Source of the DNA: Akkermansia muciniphila
GTDB lineage: Bacteria > Verrucomicrobiota > Verrucomicrobiia > Verrucomicrobiales > Verrucomicrobiaceae
NCBI GenBank assembly: GCA_945882215.1
Contig: CAMCWM010000004.1
Location: forward strand, 1-64,000
Length of the DNA stretch: 64,000 nucleotides
Direction of reading: 5' to 3'
The stretch's first letter is position 1; every line of letters starts with the position of its first letter. Under the pieces are notes generated by a model. That model made no database searches. It saw only the letters and a list, made by a program, of their open reading frames with translations, and was not told where the DNA came from. This document shows positions 39,603-50,100 of the stretch, in pieces. The position numbers were made by a program, and so were the translations under genes.

Positions 39603-42600
39603 CTAAGGGAGTTGCGTTGCGATCTCGTCACGCAGCGCTTTCACCTTGAGCGCCTCGTCGATTTTGCCGGCTTTGGTGAGGTCGATGACATAGGCGTCGA
39701 GCGTCTTGAGGTAGATGTCGTAGAGCGGCGCGGCTTTTTTGGCGCGCTCCGCCTCCAGCTTGCTCAAAGTATCACGGTAGGTGGCGCGCAGCGCTTTTAG
39801 CGATGCAGGCGTGTTGGCCGCGTCTTCGGCGGGAACGCCGGAACCTTTCTCGATGGCGGTCTTTTCGGCGTCAAAGGCGGCTTGATCGCTGGCTTGAGCC
39901 GCCGCACGGGCGCGGGCGATGCCGTTGGCGATGTAGCTTTGGTTCAATGCCGCCACGCCGGCGAGATAAGGCTTTTGCGCGTCTGTTTCGTAGCGGCTTT
40001 TGAAGCCGGATTCGAGTTTCGCGAGGTAGGGGTCGCTGGAAACAGAGCTCTGCTGAGTTCCTCCGACGGCGTTTGCCTCAGGCATGGCTGGTGATGGTGT
40101 GGCCGCCGCAGGTGCTGCGGTCTGCGCGGGCGTGTCCCACTCGATCAGATAGCCGCCGCGGCGGTCCACCAAGCCGACACCATTGGAGCGGATGTCGCCC
40201 CAGCCCTTGTTCATGCTGGAAAAGCAGAGGGCGAATTCAATGTCCGAGCCGCCGGGCTCATTGGCACCCCAGGCGGTGAAGGTGAAGGGCTCGCCGGTGA
40301 TCCAGGTCCATGTTCGCGTGGGATTGTTGCTGGTGCCGCCGAGCCAGAGCATGCGGCCTTCCAGCAGTTTGGCGACAAAGGTCTGCAGGACCCATTCATT
40401 CTCCTCCTTGCTCGTGATGGTGGCGAGGTGGCCGCCGGCAGACTCTGCCGCCGCCCTGGCCTCGTCCCAGTCGAGCTTCTCGGGTGAGAATTGATAGCGG
40501 TGGCCGCCGAAGGTGAGCACTTCGCCGGGCTTCGCCGTGCTCAGCGATTGCATGGTGACGCGATGGAAAGTCACTTCCCGTCCGCCAATGCTCGGGCGGT
40601 TCGGATTCTCCCGCACCACGCGCCACGCGGTGCTGAGGCTCAGGCGCGTGATCGCGCCGCTGTAATGCGCCACCAGGGTGCCGTTGAGGCTGAACTGGAT
40701 GTCCACGCTGGCGGGCTGGCGGCGCACTTCGACACGCATGAAGGAAAGCTCGCCCGGCTTGAGTTGGAACGACGTTGAGCAGCCTTTGGCGATTTGTGGC
40801 TGCTGCGGATCAAAGCCATCCACCTTGCCCAGCCCGGCCCAGCCGCCGTCGCGGGGCCAAATCCAGCAGGTCGTGCGGCGCTGGATGCCCACGGGGATGC
40901 AAAGGCCGACGTCGTTGAAGGAATGCGTGACGTTGGTGAACCACGCCTCGATGGCATAATCCTGCGATGTGGGCATTGGAAGCTCCACGGTGCTCTTGTA
41001 GGGGCCGGGTTCTTTCGCGGGCTTGACCTGGATGCCGGTGGCGTCGCGCGTCCACTGATAGTCGGCATCCGTCGGAAAGGACACCTTCGCCAGCGCATCG
41101 ATGACACCCGGCTCCAAAGGCGCGGCGAGAGTTTTTTGGCGTTCCGCGAGTTCTTTGCCCCGGCTCATCAGCGGCGAGACGGGTGCCTCTGCAACGGAAG
41201 GTGGCGGTGGTTCAGGAGCCTGCGCCGGAGCAGCGGCCAGAGTGGATGGAGCGCCGGGCGCGCGCAATTCCGCCTGATGGAAAAGGATGTGGCCGCCCCA
41301 GCCGCCGATACCGGGCAGCCTGCCATTCTTCGAGGCGTAGTCTCCGTCAATTTTCAGGCGCTTCTGATCTCCGCTCCACTTCAGCACTTCCGCGCCGTCG
41401 ATCGAAGCACGGAGCGAGCCCTTGCGAACTTCCACGAGGCTGCGGTAACGTCTTCCCGGCTGTAATCGAGGCCGCATCACTTTGGCCTCGGTGCGGGCGG
41501 GCGCGTCCATCTTCACACCGTCAAGGTTGGGGCCAAAGCCAAAGCTAGTGGGATCGCCACTGCCAAAACCCATCTTCCACAGGACACTGCCTCCTCCTGG
41601 CAGCGGGATGATCTGGCTGGCTTCGAGGAATCCGCCACGAAGTGTGAACTCGATTTCAAAATCGTATTCCTCAGGCGGTTCGTGGTTGAAAAACAGCATC
41701 TGCGGACCCGGGCTTTGCCTCAACAGCAGGCCTGCGGGCGTTTTTTCCCACTGGCCTCTCAACGCATCGCGTTTCACATCGACAATGTCGAGGAGGTTCA
41801 CCGGTTTGGCGGTGGCTTCGACAGATTTCGCGCTGGGTTCGCCTTGTGCAGATGCAGTCGTTTTATTCACCGGCTTTGTGCCCCCTGAAAAAACGAACAG
41901 CGCCACCAGCACACCAATCACCAAGGCTGCGACGCCGTAGATCATCGCATCGTTGGATTTCTTCTTCACCGGTGGCGTGTGTGAAGCTGGCTTTGCTTGC
42001 GCCAGCGGCATCGGCTTGGAAGAACGCGCTTCTTTTTGCGGTTGAGCGCTGCCGGCGGCCGGTTGCTGCGCCGGAATGGTCTGCACGCCGGTTTGCGCCA
42101 GCGGCATGGTGAGGATCACGTCGAGATCGCGGCGGATCTCCATCGCGTCCTGATAGCGCTGGTCGCGGTCTGTCTGCATCGCCTTCAGGATGACCTGGTC
42201 GTAGCGCGGATCGCATTGCACCTTCTCGCTCGGCAGCGCCCACATGCCGCGCGGGATTTCGCCGGTGAGCATCTGGTAAAGCATCACACCCACCGCATAC
42301 AAATCAGCGCGTCCGTCCACGACCATGCCAGGAGCGAGTGCTTCCGGTGCCACGAAGTCGGGCGTGCCCATCGCTGTGTTCGTTTTCGTCAGGCCGCGTC
42401 CCGTGTCGCTCTGCTTCGCCAGGCCGAAGTCGGCGACTTTCACCGTGCCCTCCTGGTTCATGAGGATGTTCGCCGGTTTGATGTCGCGGTGGATGACGCC
42501 GTTCTTGTGCGCGTAGCCGAGCGCGTCGCACACATGCGCGGTGATCGCCAGCGCGTGGTCTGGCGGCAGTTTTCCCTGCGAGCGGATCATTTGCGACACG

Positions 42601-42947
42601 TCGGTGCCGTTGATGAACTCCATCACGATATAGAGCAGCCCGGTCTGCGTCTCGCCGAAGTCGTACACCTTGACGATGCCAGGATGATTCATCTTGGCCA
42701 TCGTGCGCGCCTCGTTCTTGAAGCGCTCGGCGAAGTTTGCCTCCAGATCGTCGATCAAATCTCCCGGCAGCACTTTGATCGCCACGCTGCGCTGCAAGGA
42801 GACCTGCCGGGCCTTGTACACCGCGCCCATGCCGCCGCGACCGAGCAGGCACTCGAATTGATACTGCGGCAGCATGGCCTGCATCTCCTCCAGCGTCGGC
42901 GGCTGCCAGCCTTTGGAGGGTTTGGAACTGGAGGATGCGGAGCTCAT
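39603..42947 (-). CDS. Array kinase 3: Ser/Thr kinase, LamG-like modules, C-type lectin, shared helical unit
   Basis: CLLGRGGMGAVYKARQ, HRDIKPANILMN, DFGLAKQ; TM IYGVAALVIGVLVALFVF; FGGHRYQFSPEKLDWDEARAAAESAGGHLATITSKEE. Confidence 0.95.
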   Translation of the reverse strand: MSSASSSSKPSKGWQPPTLEEMQAMLPQYQFECLLGRGGMGAVYKARQVSLQRSVAIKVLPGDLIDDLEANFAERFKNEARTMAKMNHPGIVKVYDFGETQTGLLYIVMEFINGTDVSQMIRSQGKLPPDHALAITAHVCDALGYAHKNGVIHRDIKPANILMNQEGTVKVADFGLAKQSDTGRGLTKTNTAMGTPDFVAPEALAPGMVVDGRADLYAVGVMLYQMLTGEIPRGMWALPSEKVQCDPRYDQVILKAMQTDRDQRYQDAMEIRRDLDVILTMPLAQTGVQTIPAQQPAAGSAQPQKEARSSKPMPLAQAKPASHTPPVKKKSNDAMIYGVAALVIGVLVALFVFSGGTKPVNKTTASAQGEPSAKSVEATAKPVNLLDIVDVKRDALRGQWEKTPAGLLLRQSPGPQMLFFNHEPPEEYDFEIEFTLRGGFLEASQIIPLPGGGSVLWKMGFGSGDPTSFGFGPNLDGVKMDAPARTEAKVMRPRLQPGRRYRSLVEVRKGSLRASIDGAEVLKWSGDQKRLKIDGDYASKNGRLPGIGGWGGHILFHQAELRAPGAPSTLAAAPAQAPEPPPPSVAEAPVSPLMSRGKELAERQKTLAAPLEPGVIDALAKVSFPTDADYQWTRDATGIQVKPAKEPGPYKSTVELPMPTSQDYAIEAWFTNVTHSFNDVGLCIPVGIQRRTTCWIWPRDGGWAGLGKVDGFDPQQPQIAKGCSTSFQLKPGELSFMRVEVRRQPASVDIQFSLNGTLVAHYSGAITRLSLSTAWRVVRENPNRPSIGGREVTFHRVTMQSLSTAKPGEVLTFGGHRYQFSPEKLDWDEARAAAESAGGHLATITSKEENEWVLQTFVAKLLEGRMLWLGGTSNNPTRTWTWITGEPFTFTAWGANEPGGSDIEFALCFSSMNKGWGDIRSNGVGLVDRRGGYLIEWDTPAQTAAPAAATPSPAMPEANAVGGTQQSSVSSDPYLAKLESGFKSRYETDAQKPYLAGVAALNQSYIANGIARARAAAQASDQAAFDAEKTAIEKGSGVPAEDAANTPASLKALRATYRDTLSKLEAERAKKAAPLYDIYLKTLDAYVIDLTKAGKIDEALKVKALRDEIATQLP

Positions 42948-42951
42948 GACG

Positions 42952-45900
42952 TCAGGGGGCTTTCTTTGAGATCTCGATCACCACACGGAAGCCGGTGAAG
43001 TGGCGAGTAAGATCGGGAGCGTCAAAATACCGGTGTGACGACAGCAGGTTGGTGCCAGTTTCCATGAACGAACCGCCACGCAGCACCCGGTTTGTCTGCG
43101 TCACGTTCAGCCAGTCCTCCACCCACTCCAGCGCATTCCCGCCCATGTCATGGAGTCCGAGTTTGTTCGGCTTGAAACTCATCACGGGTGACGTGGTGGC
43201 AAAACCGTCATTGTAACCTTCGATGTATCCAAGGCTGGGAAACTGGGCGTGTGAAGCCATGTCGCTGAAGTTCCCGGCCTGATCGCTGGTTTTTGGCGGA
43301 TAGTCGCCGCCCCAGGGATATTCTGTCCGCTGCTGGTCGCTCAGCATCTGGGGCGTGGTGTCCTTGGTTCGTCTCTCATAACGCCCCAATCCTGCGGCAA
43401 TGCTCCACTCCTCGTCAGTTGGCAGACGGTACGTTTTCCCTTCCTTCTTGCCGAGCCAGGCACAGAATGCCTGCGCTTCCGGCCACCGGACGCCCACCAC
43501 CGGATGATCGTCCTTGTCTCCGCACGGAATGCCATTTTGGCCGGCGTTCTTCCAGTCTTCCCTGACTCCAGGATTTTCCGCCGCAAAGGCGGCGTAGTCC
43601 TGCCGCCGTGTCTCGTGGATGCAGAACAAGACATTGGTTCCCTTCACGAGGATGAACTTCATGCCAAGGCTGTTGACGAGGCCATCTTTTGAGACTGCCG
43701 CAGTTGAGATGACCGCCTGGGCGGCTGGTCCTGCGGCGGCCTTCATGTCACGCAAGGTCTGGACTTGTTTCGCCTCAGCCACCTTGCCCGACTTGGTGAG
43801 CTCGGCGGCGTAATCATCGAGCGCTTTGAGATAGATGTTCATGAGCGGTGCTGCCTTGGCATCGCGTTCGGTGGCGAGCTTGGCGCGGGCGGTCCGATAG
43901 GTGGCGCGGAGTTTTTTGAGCGATTCAGGCGTGTCTGCCGCGTCCTCGGCGGGCACATCGCTGTCTTTTTCGACCAGCGCTTTTTCCTGGTCGAACTGCA
44001 GCACTTCTGGAAGAACGCCCTTCGCCTGCGCTGCTGCGCGCGCCTTGCTGATGCCGTTGGCGATGTAGCTTTGATTCAGGGATGCCAGCGCTGTCTCGAA
44101 GGGCTTCTGCGCGTCCGTTTGATAACGAGCCTGGAATCCGGACTCCAGTTTGGCGAGGTAAGAATCCGTTGCGGACATGAGAGCAGTTTTCTCCGCGAGC
44201 ACATCCACCGGCCGGTATGCGGCCTCATGCACCGTGATGAGGCCGCCACAGACGCCGATGCCGATGATCGGCTCCTTGTATTTCGCTGATTGGAAGAAAG
44301 GCTGCTGGACTTGCCCCATTGGCAGCGCCCCGTCACTCTCGACCAAGAGCCGTCCGTCATAGCGGACGTTCAGATGGCTCTCACGCACTTCAATGAGCAC
44401 TTCACGGATGACCTTGTCGGGCGGGAACCATGCCGGGCCTGAGTTCTTGGGGCCGGCTGTTTTTGCTCCAAACAACTGAAAACCGTAACCTCCATCGACA
44501 TAGAGCACGGGTGTTTCGCTGCCACGCCGGAAAGGCATGACTATGGCCGCGCCGGGCTTGTTTCTGCTGAGGCGGTAACGCAGGTCGTAATTGAGAGGCG
44601 GATCGGGAACCGGGAACACAAACGAGTTGTGTCCGTTTGGCGTGGTGGCGGAGTTGGGTTCCGCCGGGCTTTGCAGGACGCCATCAGTGAGGGACCATGG
44701 CAACTGCAGCGAATCGCGCTGCACGTCCGCCCTGGCGAGGAGGTCGATCCAGCCGGTGGGTGGTGCTGGTGCAGGTGATTCTGACGTTTTCACTGCCGGC
44801 GTGGGTGCGGCAGCCATGGTGGATGGCGTCCCCTCGTTGGAAACCAGGCGGAACGAGTGGAGAGTGATCGGCGGACCACCCTTGGTCTCACCACCGAGGC
44901 AGATGGAACCCCGCAGCGGACTCATGTCCGACCAGAATCGCCACTCTGTCACGCCGTTGCCAGTGAACTCCGTGACAGGTTTGTCGTTGAGCGTGACCGT
45001 GAAACGCGCAGCAGTGCCGGAACGCTCGCTTTTCACTCGCAACCGGTTCGTTTCACCGCCGGGCTTTGGAGGATGACGATGCGGCTGGCGGTTGTTGTCG
45101 AAAAAGCACACCATCTGGTCCGGATGGAACTGCAGCGAACACCAACCACCCGGAGCAGGCAGGAAGAGCTTCAGGTAGCCGAGGTTATCCGCGTGAAAGG
45201 CATACTCCAGCTCCAGTTCATGGTTGTCTCCGGGCTTTAGCGGCAGGGCCAGCAATTGCAGATCATTCAACTTCGTGTCAGAGAGGACGAGATGCTCACC
45301 GCTGAACTCCCACGATGAGCGGCTGCCCTTCTTTGTCAGATCCCCTGGCAAGGACAGGCCGGAGAAACGTTGAGAGGCGTCCGAAGGAGCGGCAGTTGTG
45401 GCTGCAACGGGAGAAGTCATGACCTTTGCCGCCTCAGGCACACTGCCGTCGATCTCCGCCGTCTCCATGCTGATAATCTCGATGCCCGGCCCCGCGTAGA
45501 TCGCCGGATACCCGTCTGGAAACGACGCATCCTCGGCGCTGGCGAGCATTTGGCCGTCAAAAAAGAACGTCAGGCGGTTGCCGACCGCGTAAAGCTCCGC
45601 GCTGTGCTCCACATTGGTTCCCGCCAGCGGCTGGCTCGAAAAGTTGGAAAGCGTGCGTCGCCTGTCCTCTGCGGAAAGAGTATGCAGATGGCCTCTTAGT
45701 TTGTCGTCGGCCCACATGGTCACCACATAGCGCCGTCCTTTCTCCTGAGGCTGCATGCGCTGGATCAGATCGAAGAACTGTCCTTTCTTCTGGGAACGAA
45801 AGCGTGCGCGAATGCCCGCATTGGGGCCGATTTGCGGAAATTGACGCATGGAGAGGTTGGAGCCCGTCAGATGCCGTTCGGTGCCGACGAGCGTCCATCC

Positions 45901-47148
45901 CGGCGGCCAATCGCCGCTCATGGCATCACGCCAGACTGCCGTGGGAACGAAATTTGAAAAGGCCGTGCTCGTTTTGCCAGTGGCTGGAGGGGCGGTTTGT
46001 TTCGGCGTGTCACCAGCCGGATTTGGAGCACTGTTTGCCGCCGCAGTGTCGTCCGGCTTCGGCTTGTCACCTCCGCCAAAGATGAAAAATGCGCCTGCGG
46101 CGGCGATGACGATGGCGGCGATGCCAAAAACCAAACCGTTGCTGGAAGATTTCTTCACCACGGGCTGCGGGGCACGGGCTTGCACCTGCGGCCCCTTTCT
46201 GGGTGCCTGCGCTGCCGCAGCCTCCTGCTGCCTGGCCTCACGGCTCGCCTGTGCGGCCGCCTCCGCCGCAGCCTGCTGCTGCGCGATGAGCGCGGAGCGC
46301 GGAAGCGTCAAAATCGTGTCGAGGTCGCGGCGGATGTCAGTGGCGGTCTGATAGCGCTGGTCACGGTCCGTCTGCATCGCCTTCGTGATGATGGAGTCGA
46401 AACGCGCATCGGTGCCCAGTTTCAGGCCCGGCAGCGTCCAGATGCCGCGCGGGATCTCGCCGGTAAGCATCTGGTAAAGCATCACGCCGATGGCATACAA
46501 GTCCGCACGGCCATCAAGCGGTACGCCGGGGATAAAAGCCTCCGGCGCGACGAAATCGGGCGTGCCCATCGCCATGTTCGTCTTCGTGATGCCGCTCTGA
46601 TTGGGATCGTTCGCCTTCGCGAGTCCGAAGTCCGCCACCTTGATCGCGCCCTCCATGTTGATGAGGATGTTCGCCGGCTTGATGTCGCGGTGGACGATGC
46701 CGTTTTGATGCGCGTAGGCCAGCGCGTCACAAACGTGAGCGGTGATGGAGAGCGCGTAGTCCTCCGGCAGTTTTCCCTGGGACTGGATCATCTGCGCGAT
46801 GTCCGTGCCCTCGATGAACTCCATCACGATGTAGAGCAGCCCTGTCTTGGTTTCGCCGAAGTCGAACACATCGACGATGCCGGGATGGCTCAGCTTCGCC
46901 ATCGTGCGCGCCTCGTTTTTGAAGCGCTCGGCGAACTGCGCGTCATCATCCTCGACCAAATCGACAGGCAGCACCTTGATCGCGACAGGACGCTCCAGCG
47001 AGGCCTGCACCGCCTTGTAAACCGCCCCCATGCCGCCACGACCGAGCAGCTTTTCAAACCGATACTGCGGTAGCATGCCCTGCATCTCCTCCAGCGAGGG
47101 CGGCTGCCAGCCTTTGGAGGGTTTGGAACCTGAGGTTGTGGCGCTCAT
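42952..47148 (-). CDS. Array kinase 4: Ser/Thr kinase, three LamG-like modules, shared helical unit, SUMF1/FGE-like domain
   Basis: LLGRGGMGAVYKAVQ, HRDIKPANILIN; TM LVFGIAAIVIAAAGAFFIF; C-terminus SLGMKFILVKGTNVLFCIHETRRQDYAAF..YRLPTDEEWSIAAG..LHDMGGNALEWVEDWL..RVLRGGSF..GFRVV. Confidence 0.95.
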   Translation of the reverse strand: MSATTSGSKPSKGWQPPSLEEMQGMLPQYRFEKLLGRGGMGAVYKAVQASLERPVAIKVLPVDLVEDDDAQFAERFKNEARTMAKLSHPGIVDVFDFGETKTGLLYIVMEFIEGTDIAQMIQSQGKLPEDYALSITAHVCDALAYAHQNGIVHRDIKPANILINMEGAIKVADFGLAKANDPNQSGITKTNMAMGTPDFVAPEAFIPGVPLDGRADLYAIGVMLYQMLTGEIPRGIWTLPGLKLGTDARFDSIITKAMQTDRDQRYQTATDIRRDLDTILTLPRSALIAQQQAAAEAAAQASREARQQEAAAAQAPRKGPQVQARAPQPVVKKSSSNGLVFGIAAIVIAAAGAFFIFGGGDKPKPDDTAAANSAPNPAGDTPKQTAPPATGKTSTAFSNFVPTAVWRDAMSGDWPPGWTLVGTERHLTGSNLSMRQFPQIGPNAGIRARFRSQKKGQFFDLIQRMQPQEKGRRYVVTMWADDKLRGHLHTLSAEDRRRTLSNFSSQPLAGTNVEHSAELYAVGNRLTFFFDGQMLASAEDASFPDGYPAIYAGPGIEIISMETAEIDGSVPEAAKVMTSPVAATTAAPSDASQRFSGLSLPGDLTKKGSRSSWEFSGEHLVLSDTKLNDLQLLALPLKPGDNHELELEYAFHADNLGYLKLFLPAPGGWCSLQFHPDQMVCFFDNNRQPHRHPPKPGGETNRLRVKSERSGTAARFTVTLNDKPVTEFTGNGVTEWRFWSDMSPLRGSICLGGETKGGPPITLHSFRLVSNEGTPSTMAAAPTPAVKTSESPAPAPPTGWIDLLARADVQRDSLQLPWSLTDGVLQSPAEPNSATTPNGHNSFVFPVPDPPLNYDLRYRLSRNKPGAAIVMPFRRGSETPVLYVDGGYGFQLFGAKTAGPKNSGPAWFPPDKVIREVLIEVRESHLNVRYDGRLLVESDGALPMGQVQQPFFQSAKYKEPIIGIGVCGGLITVHEAAYRPVDVLAEKTALMSATDSYLAKLESGFQARYQTDAQKPFETALASLNQSYIANGISKARAAAQAKGVLPEVLQFDQEKALVEKDSDVPAEDAADTPESLKKLRATYRTARAKLATERDAKAAPLMNIYLKALDDYAAELTKSGKVAEAKQVQTLRDMKAAAGPAAQAVISTAAVSKDGLVNSLGMKFILVKGTNVLFCIHETRRQDYAAFAAENPGVREDWKNAGQNGIPCGDKDDHPVVGVRWPEAQAFCAWLGKKEGKTYRLPTDEEWSIAAGLGRYERRTKDTTPQMLSDQQRTEYPWGGDYPPKTSDQAGNFSDMASHAQFPSLGYIEGYNDGFATTSPVMSFKPNKLGLHDMGGNALEWVEDWLNVTQTNRVLRGGSFMETGTNLLSSHRYFDAPDLTRHFTGFRVVIEISKKAP

Positions 47149-47194
47149 GAATCTGGAAGGCGGAGATTGGGGAGGTTTGATGAGTCAATGGGTG

Positions 47195-50100
47195 TCATTC
47201 CACCTTGCACTGTGGATGCGCCGCCTTGAACTCCGCAATGGCCTTGTCCGTCACCTTGGTGCCACTGATGAAGAGCGAAGTGAGCCTGCTAAGCGACTGT
47301 AGGTGTTCTAACCCGGCGTCTGTCACCGCAGTTGACCTTAGATTCAATTGTTGGAGGTTCTGACACGCCGACAAGACTGCGACACTTGCGTTGCTAAACT
47401 GGGTGCCCTGGAGGATGAGCTCTTCCAGCACTGGCAGATACGCGGCTTCCTTCATGCCTTTGCCGGTTAAGTCGCGGACGTTGCTAATGTCCAGCGTTTT
47501 AAGATTCTTGAGTCCCACGATGTGTTTGAGCAAACGTTCTGACACGCCCGTGTTGGCTAACCTCAAACTTGTGAGGTCAGGATTGTCGGCGAGGAAGGCA
47601 AACGCGTCGTCCGTGAGTTGTGGCGCCGAGCGCACGTACATATTGCGCAACGTCTTGAGTCCCTTAAAGACCTTAAATTCCGCATCTGTCGGTTGTGGCA
47701 GGGGTGAGCCGAAGCGTTCGAAATAGATTCCTATGATGTCATAGGTTCCGTCAGGAATCACTTGTCCCGCATTCACGACAAATTCCTGGCCGTCCTTGGC
47801 AAGACGACATGACGACTGTCCGTCGCTCATGATGAACTCAGCGGCCTTGCGCCAGGAAAACTCCACCGTTTTCGTGGCCGGAGGAGCGGGCGCCGACGTC
47901 ACGATGGAAGTGGCTGCCGGCTTTTGCTGTGCAATCTTTTCGAGCAATGCCTGCACCTCCTGCGCCTGCTTGATCTTGTCCGCCTTGGTGAGTTCGGCGA
48001 TGTAGGCATCGAGCGCCTTGAGGTAGAGATCGAGCAGTGGCGCGGCCTTGGCATCGCGCTCGGTGGTGATCTTGGCAAACGCCGTGCGGTAAGTGCCGCG
48101 CAGGGCTTTGAGGGAAGCGGGTGTGTCTGCCGCATCTTCCACGGGAACGCCGCTGCCTTTTTCGATGGCGGCTTTCTCCGCATCCAGTGCGGTGATTTCG
48201 CTGAGGCTGCCTTTCGCCTGAGCGGCGGCACGGGCGCGGCTGATGCCGTTGGCGACGTAGCTTTGATTCAATGCGGCGACGGCGGCGAGGAAGGGTTTCT
48301 GGGCATCGGCCTCGTAGCGGGCCCGGAAGCCAGTTTCGAGCTGGGCGAGGCGCGGGTCAGCGGGTGGCGTGGGTGCAGGCGCGACGGCGGGCATCACAGT
48401 TTTGGGCAGGGCGCTGTCTCCGACAGCGCCGGAACCGGACGGCGGCTGCGGAGCCGCCGCCCCACCTGCCGCAAGTGGCCGCAGCTCGGCCTTGTGGAAG
48501 GTCGTGATCGTATTGAAGCAGGCGATGCCTGGATGCTTGGCGTCGGGCAGGATGAATCTCTCGTCGCCGGCGAAGCGCTTGAAGTCGCCGCTCCATTTCA
48601 CGACCTCCTTGCCGTCAAGCAGGGCGCGCAGGGAGCCTTTTCGCACCTCCACGAGGCTGCGGTGGCGCTGCCCCATCTGGAAAGTGGCAGCCTTGGCCAC
48701 GGCCTCGGTTCTCCCGGCCTCACTGATATCCTTGCCATCGAGCTTCGGCCCGAAGCCGCACACGGTGACGCCAGGATTCGGCACCCGCATTCTCCAGAGG
48801 ATCGCGCCATTCGGCGAGGGCAGAACCTGCATGACGTCCCGGTTGCCATTTTGCAGTGTGAACTCGATCTCGAAGTCGTATTCCTCGGGTACTGACTGGT
48901 TGAAGCCCAGAACCTGATAAGGCTGCAGCTTGCCATTGATTGTTTCAATCTGAGCCTGAAGTCCTTCCGGCCGAGTGAGCCACTTGCCCTTCACCGCGTC
49001 CTTTTTCACATCCACGAGGGCGAGGAGGTTCACGGCACCGGCGGATGCTGCGGCAAGGGGGGCGGGCTTCGCGGTTCCACCGTCATTCCATTCGACGATG
49101 TAACAGGATCGCGGCATGGCAGCAGGCGCGTCGTCCCATCCGCCCGTGGCGGTCATGATCAGATTGCGGCCGCTGCGGTCTGGCTGGCCGTTTGCCCAGC
49201 GTTTAAAATCAAAAGACTCCCCCGTCACCCAGCTCCAAGTGCTGTCGTCTTTCATCACGCCGCCAATCCATGCGCCCCCTACTGGAACTTTTCCATTCAA
49301 GGCAGCCGTCAGTTGATCACTTTCCTCACGCGTTGTGATGACCGCCAGAGTGCCGCCCATGGCCTTAGCCTTGTCGTAGGCCTCGTTCCACTTGAGGTTC
49401 CCCTCAACCATCTGGTAGCGGTGGCCGCCGAAGGTGAGGACATCGGAAGATTTGCTCAAAGGCGTTGTGCTTTTTGTGGTGCTGGCACTGGGGGCAGGTT
49501 TTGGATCCGATTTCGGTGCTTCTGGTGTGGACTCCGCGACGGGTTTGACTGCGGGCGGTGGTTTGCCGCCGCCCGCGAACATGAATGCCAGCACCGCGAT
49601 GACCACGACTGCCGCCGCTATTCCATAGATCATCCCGGCGTTGGATTTTTGGACGGGAACCGGTGCTGCTTTGGCAACGGGTTCTTTGCGGATGGGGGCA
49701 TCCGCGCTCCGTTGCTGCGGGGCACCGGGGCTTTTGCCCAGCGGTTTCTGCGGAAGCGATTGCTGTGCCCTCACCTGCTGCGCAGGAATGGTCTGCACAC
49801 CGGTCTTGAGTGCGGGTGTGGTGAGGATCGCATCCAGATCACGGCGTAGATCGAGCGCGGTCTGGTAGCGCCGCTCACGGTCCATCTCCATGGCTTTGCC
49901 GATGATCTTGTCGAAACGCGCATCGGTTTGCAGCGTGGCGCTCGGCATGCGGAAGGCTCCGCGCGGGATCGTGCCGGTGAGCATGTTGTAGAGCATCACG
50001 CCCACGGCGTAGAGGTCCGCACGGCCATCCAAAGGCACACCGGGCATCAACGCCTCGGGCGAAACGAAATCGGGCGTGCCCATCGCCATGTTCGTCTTCG

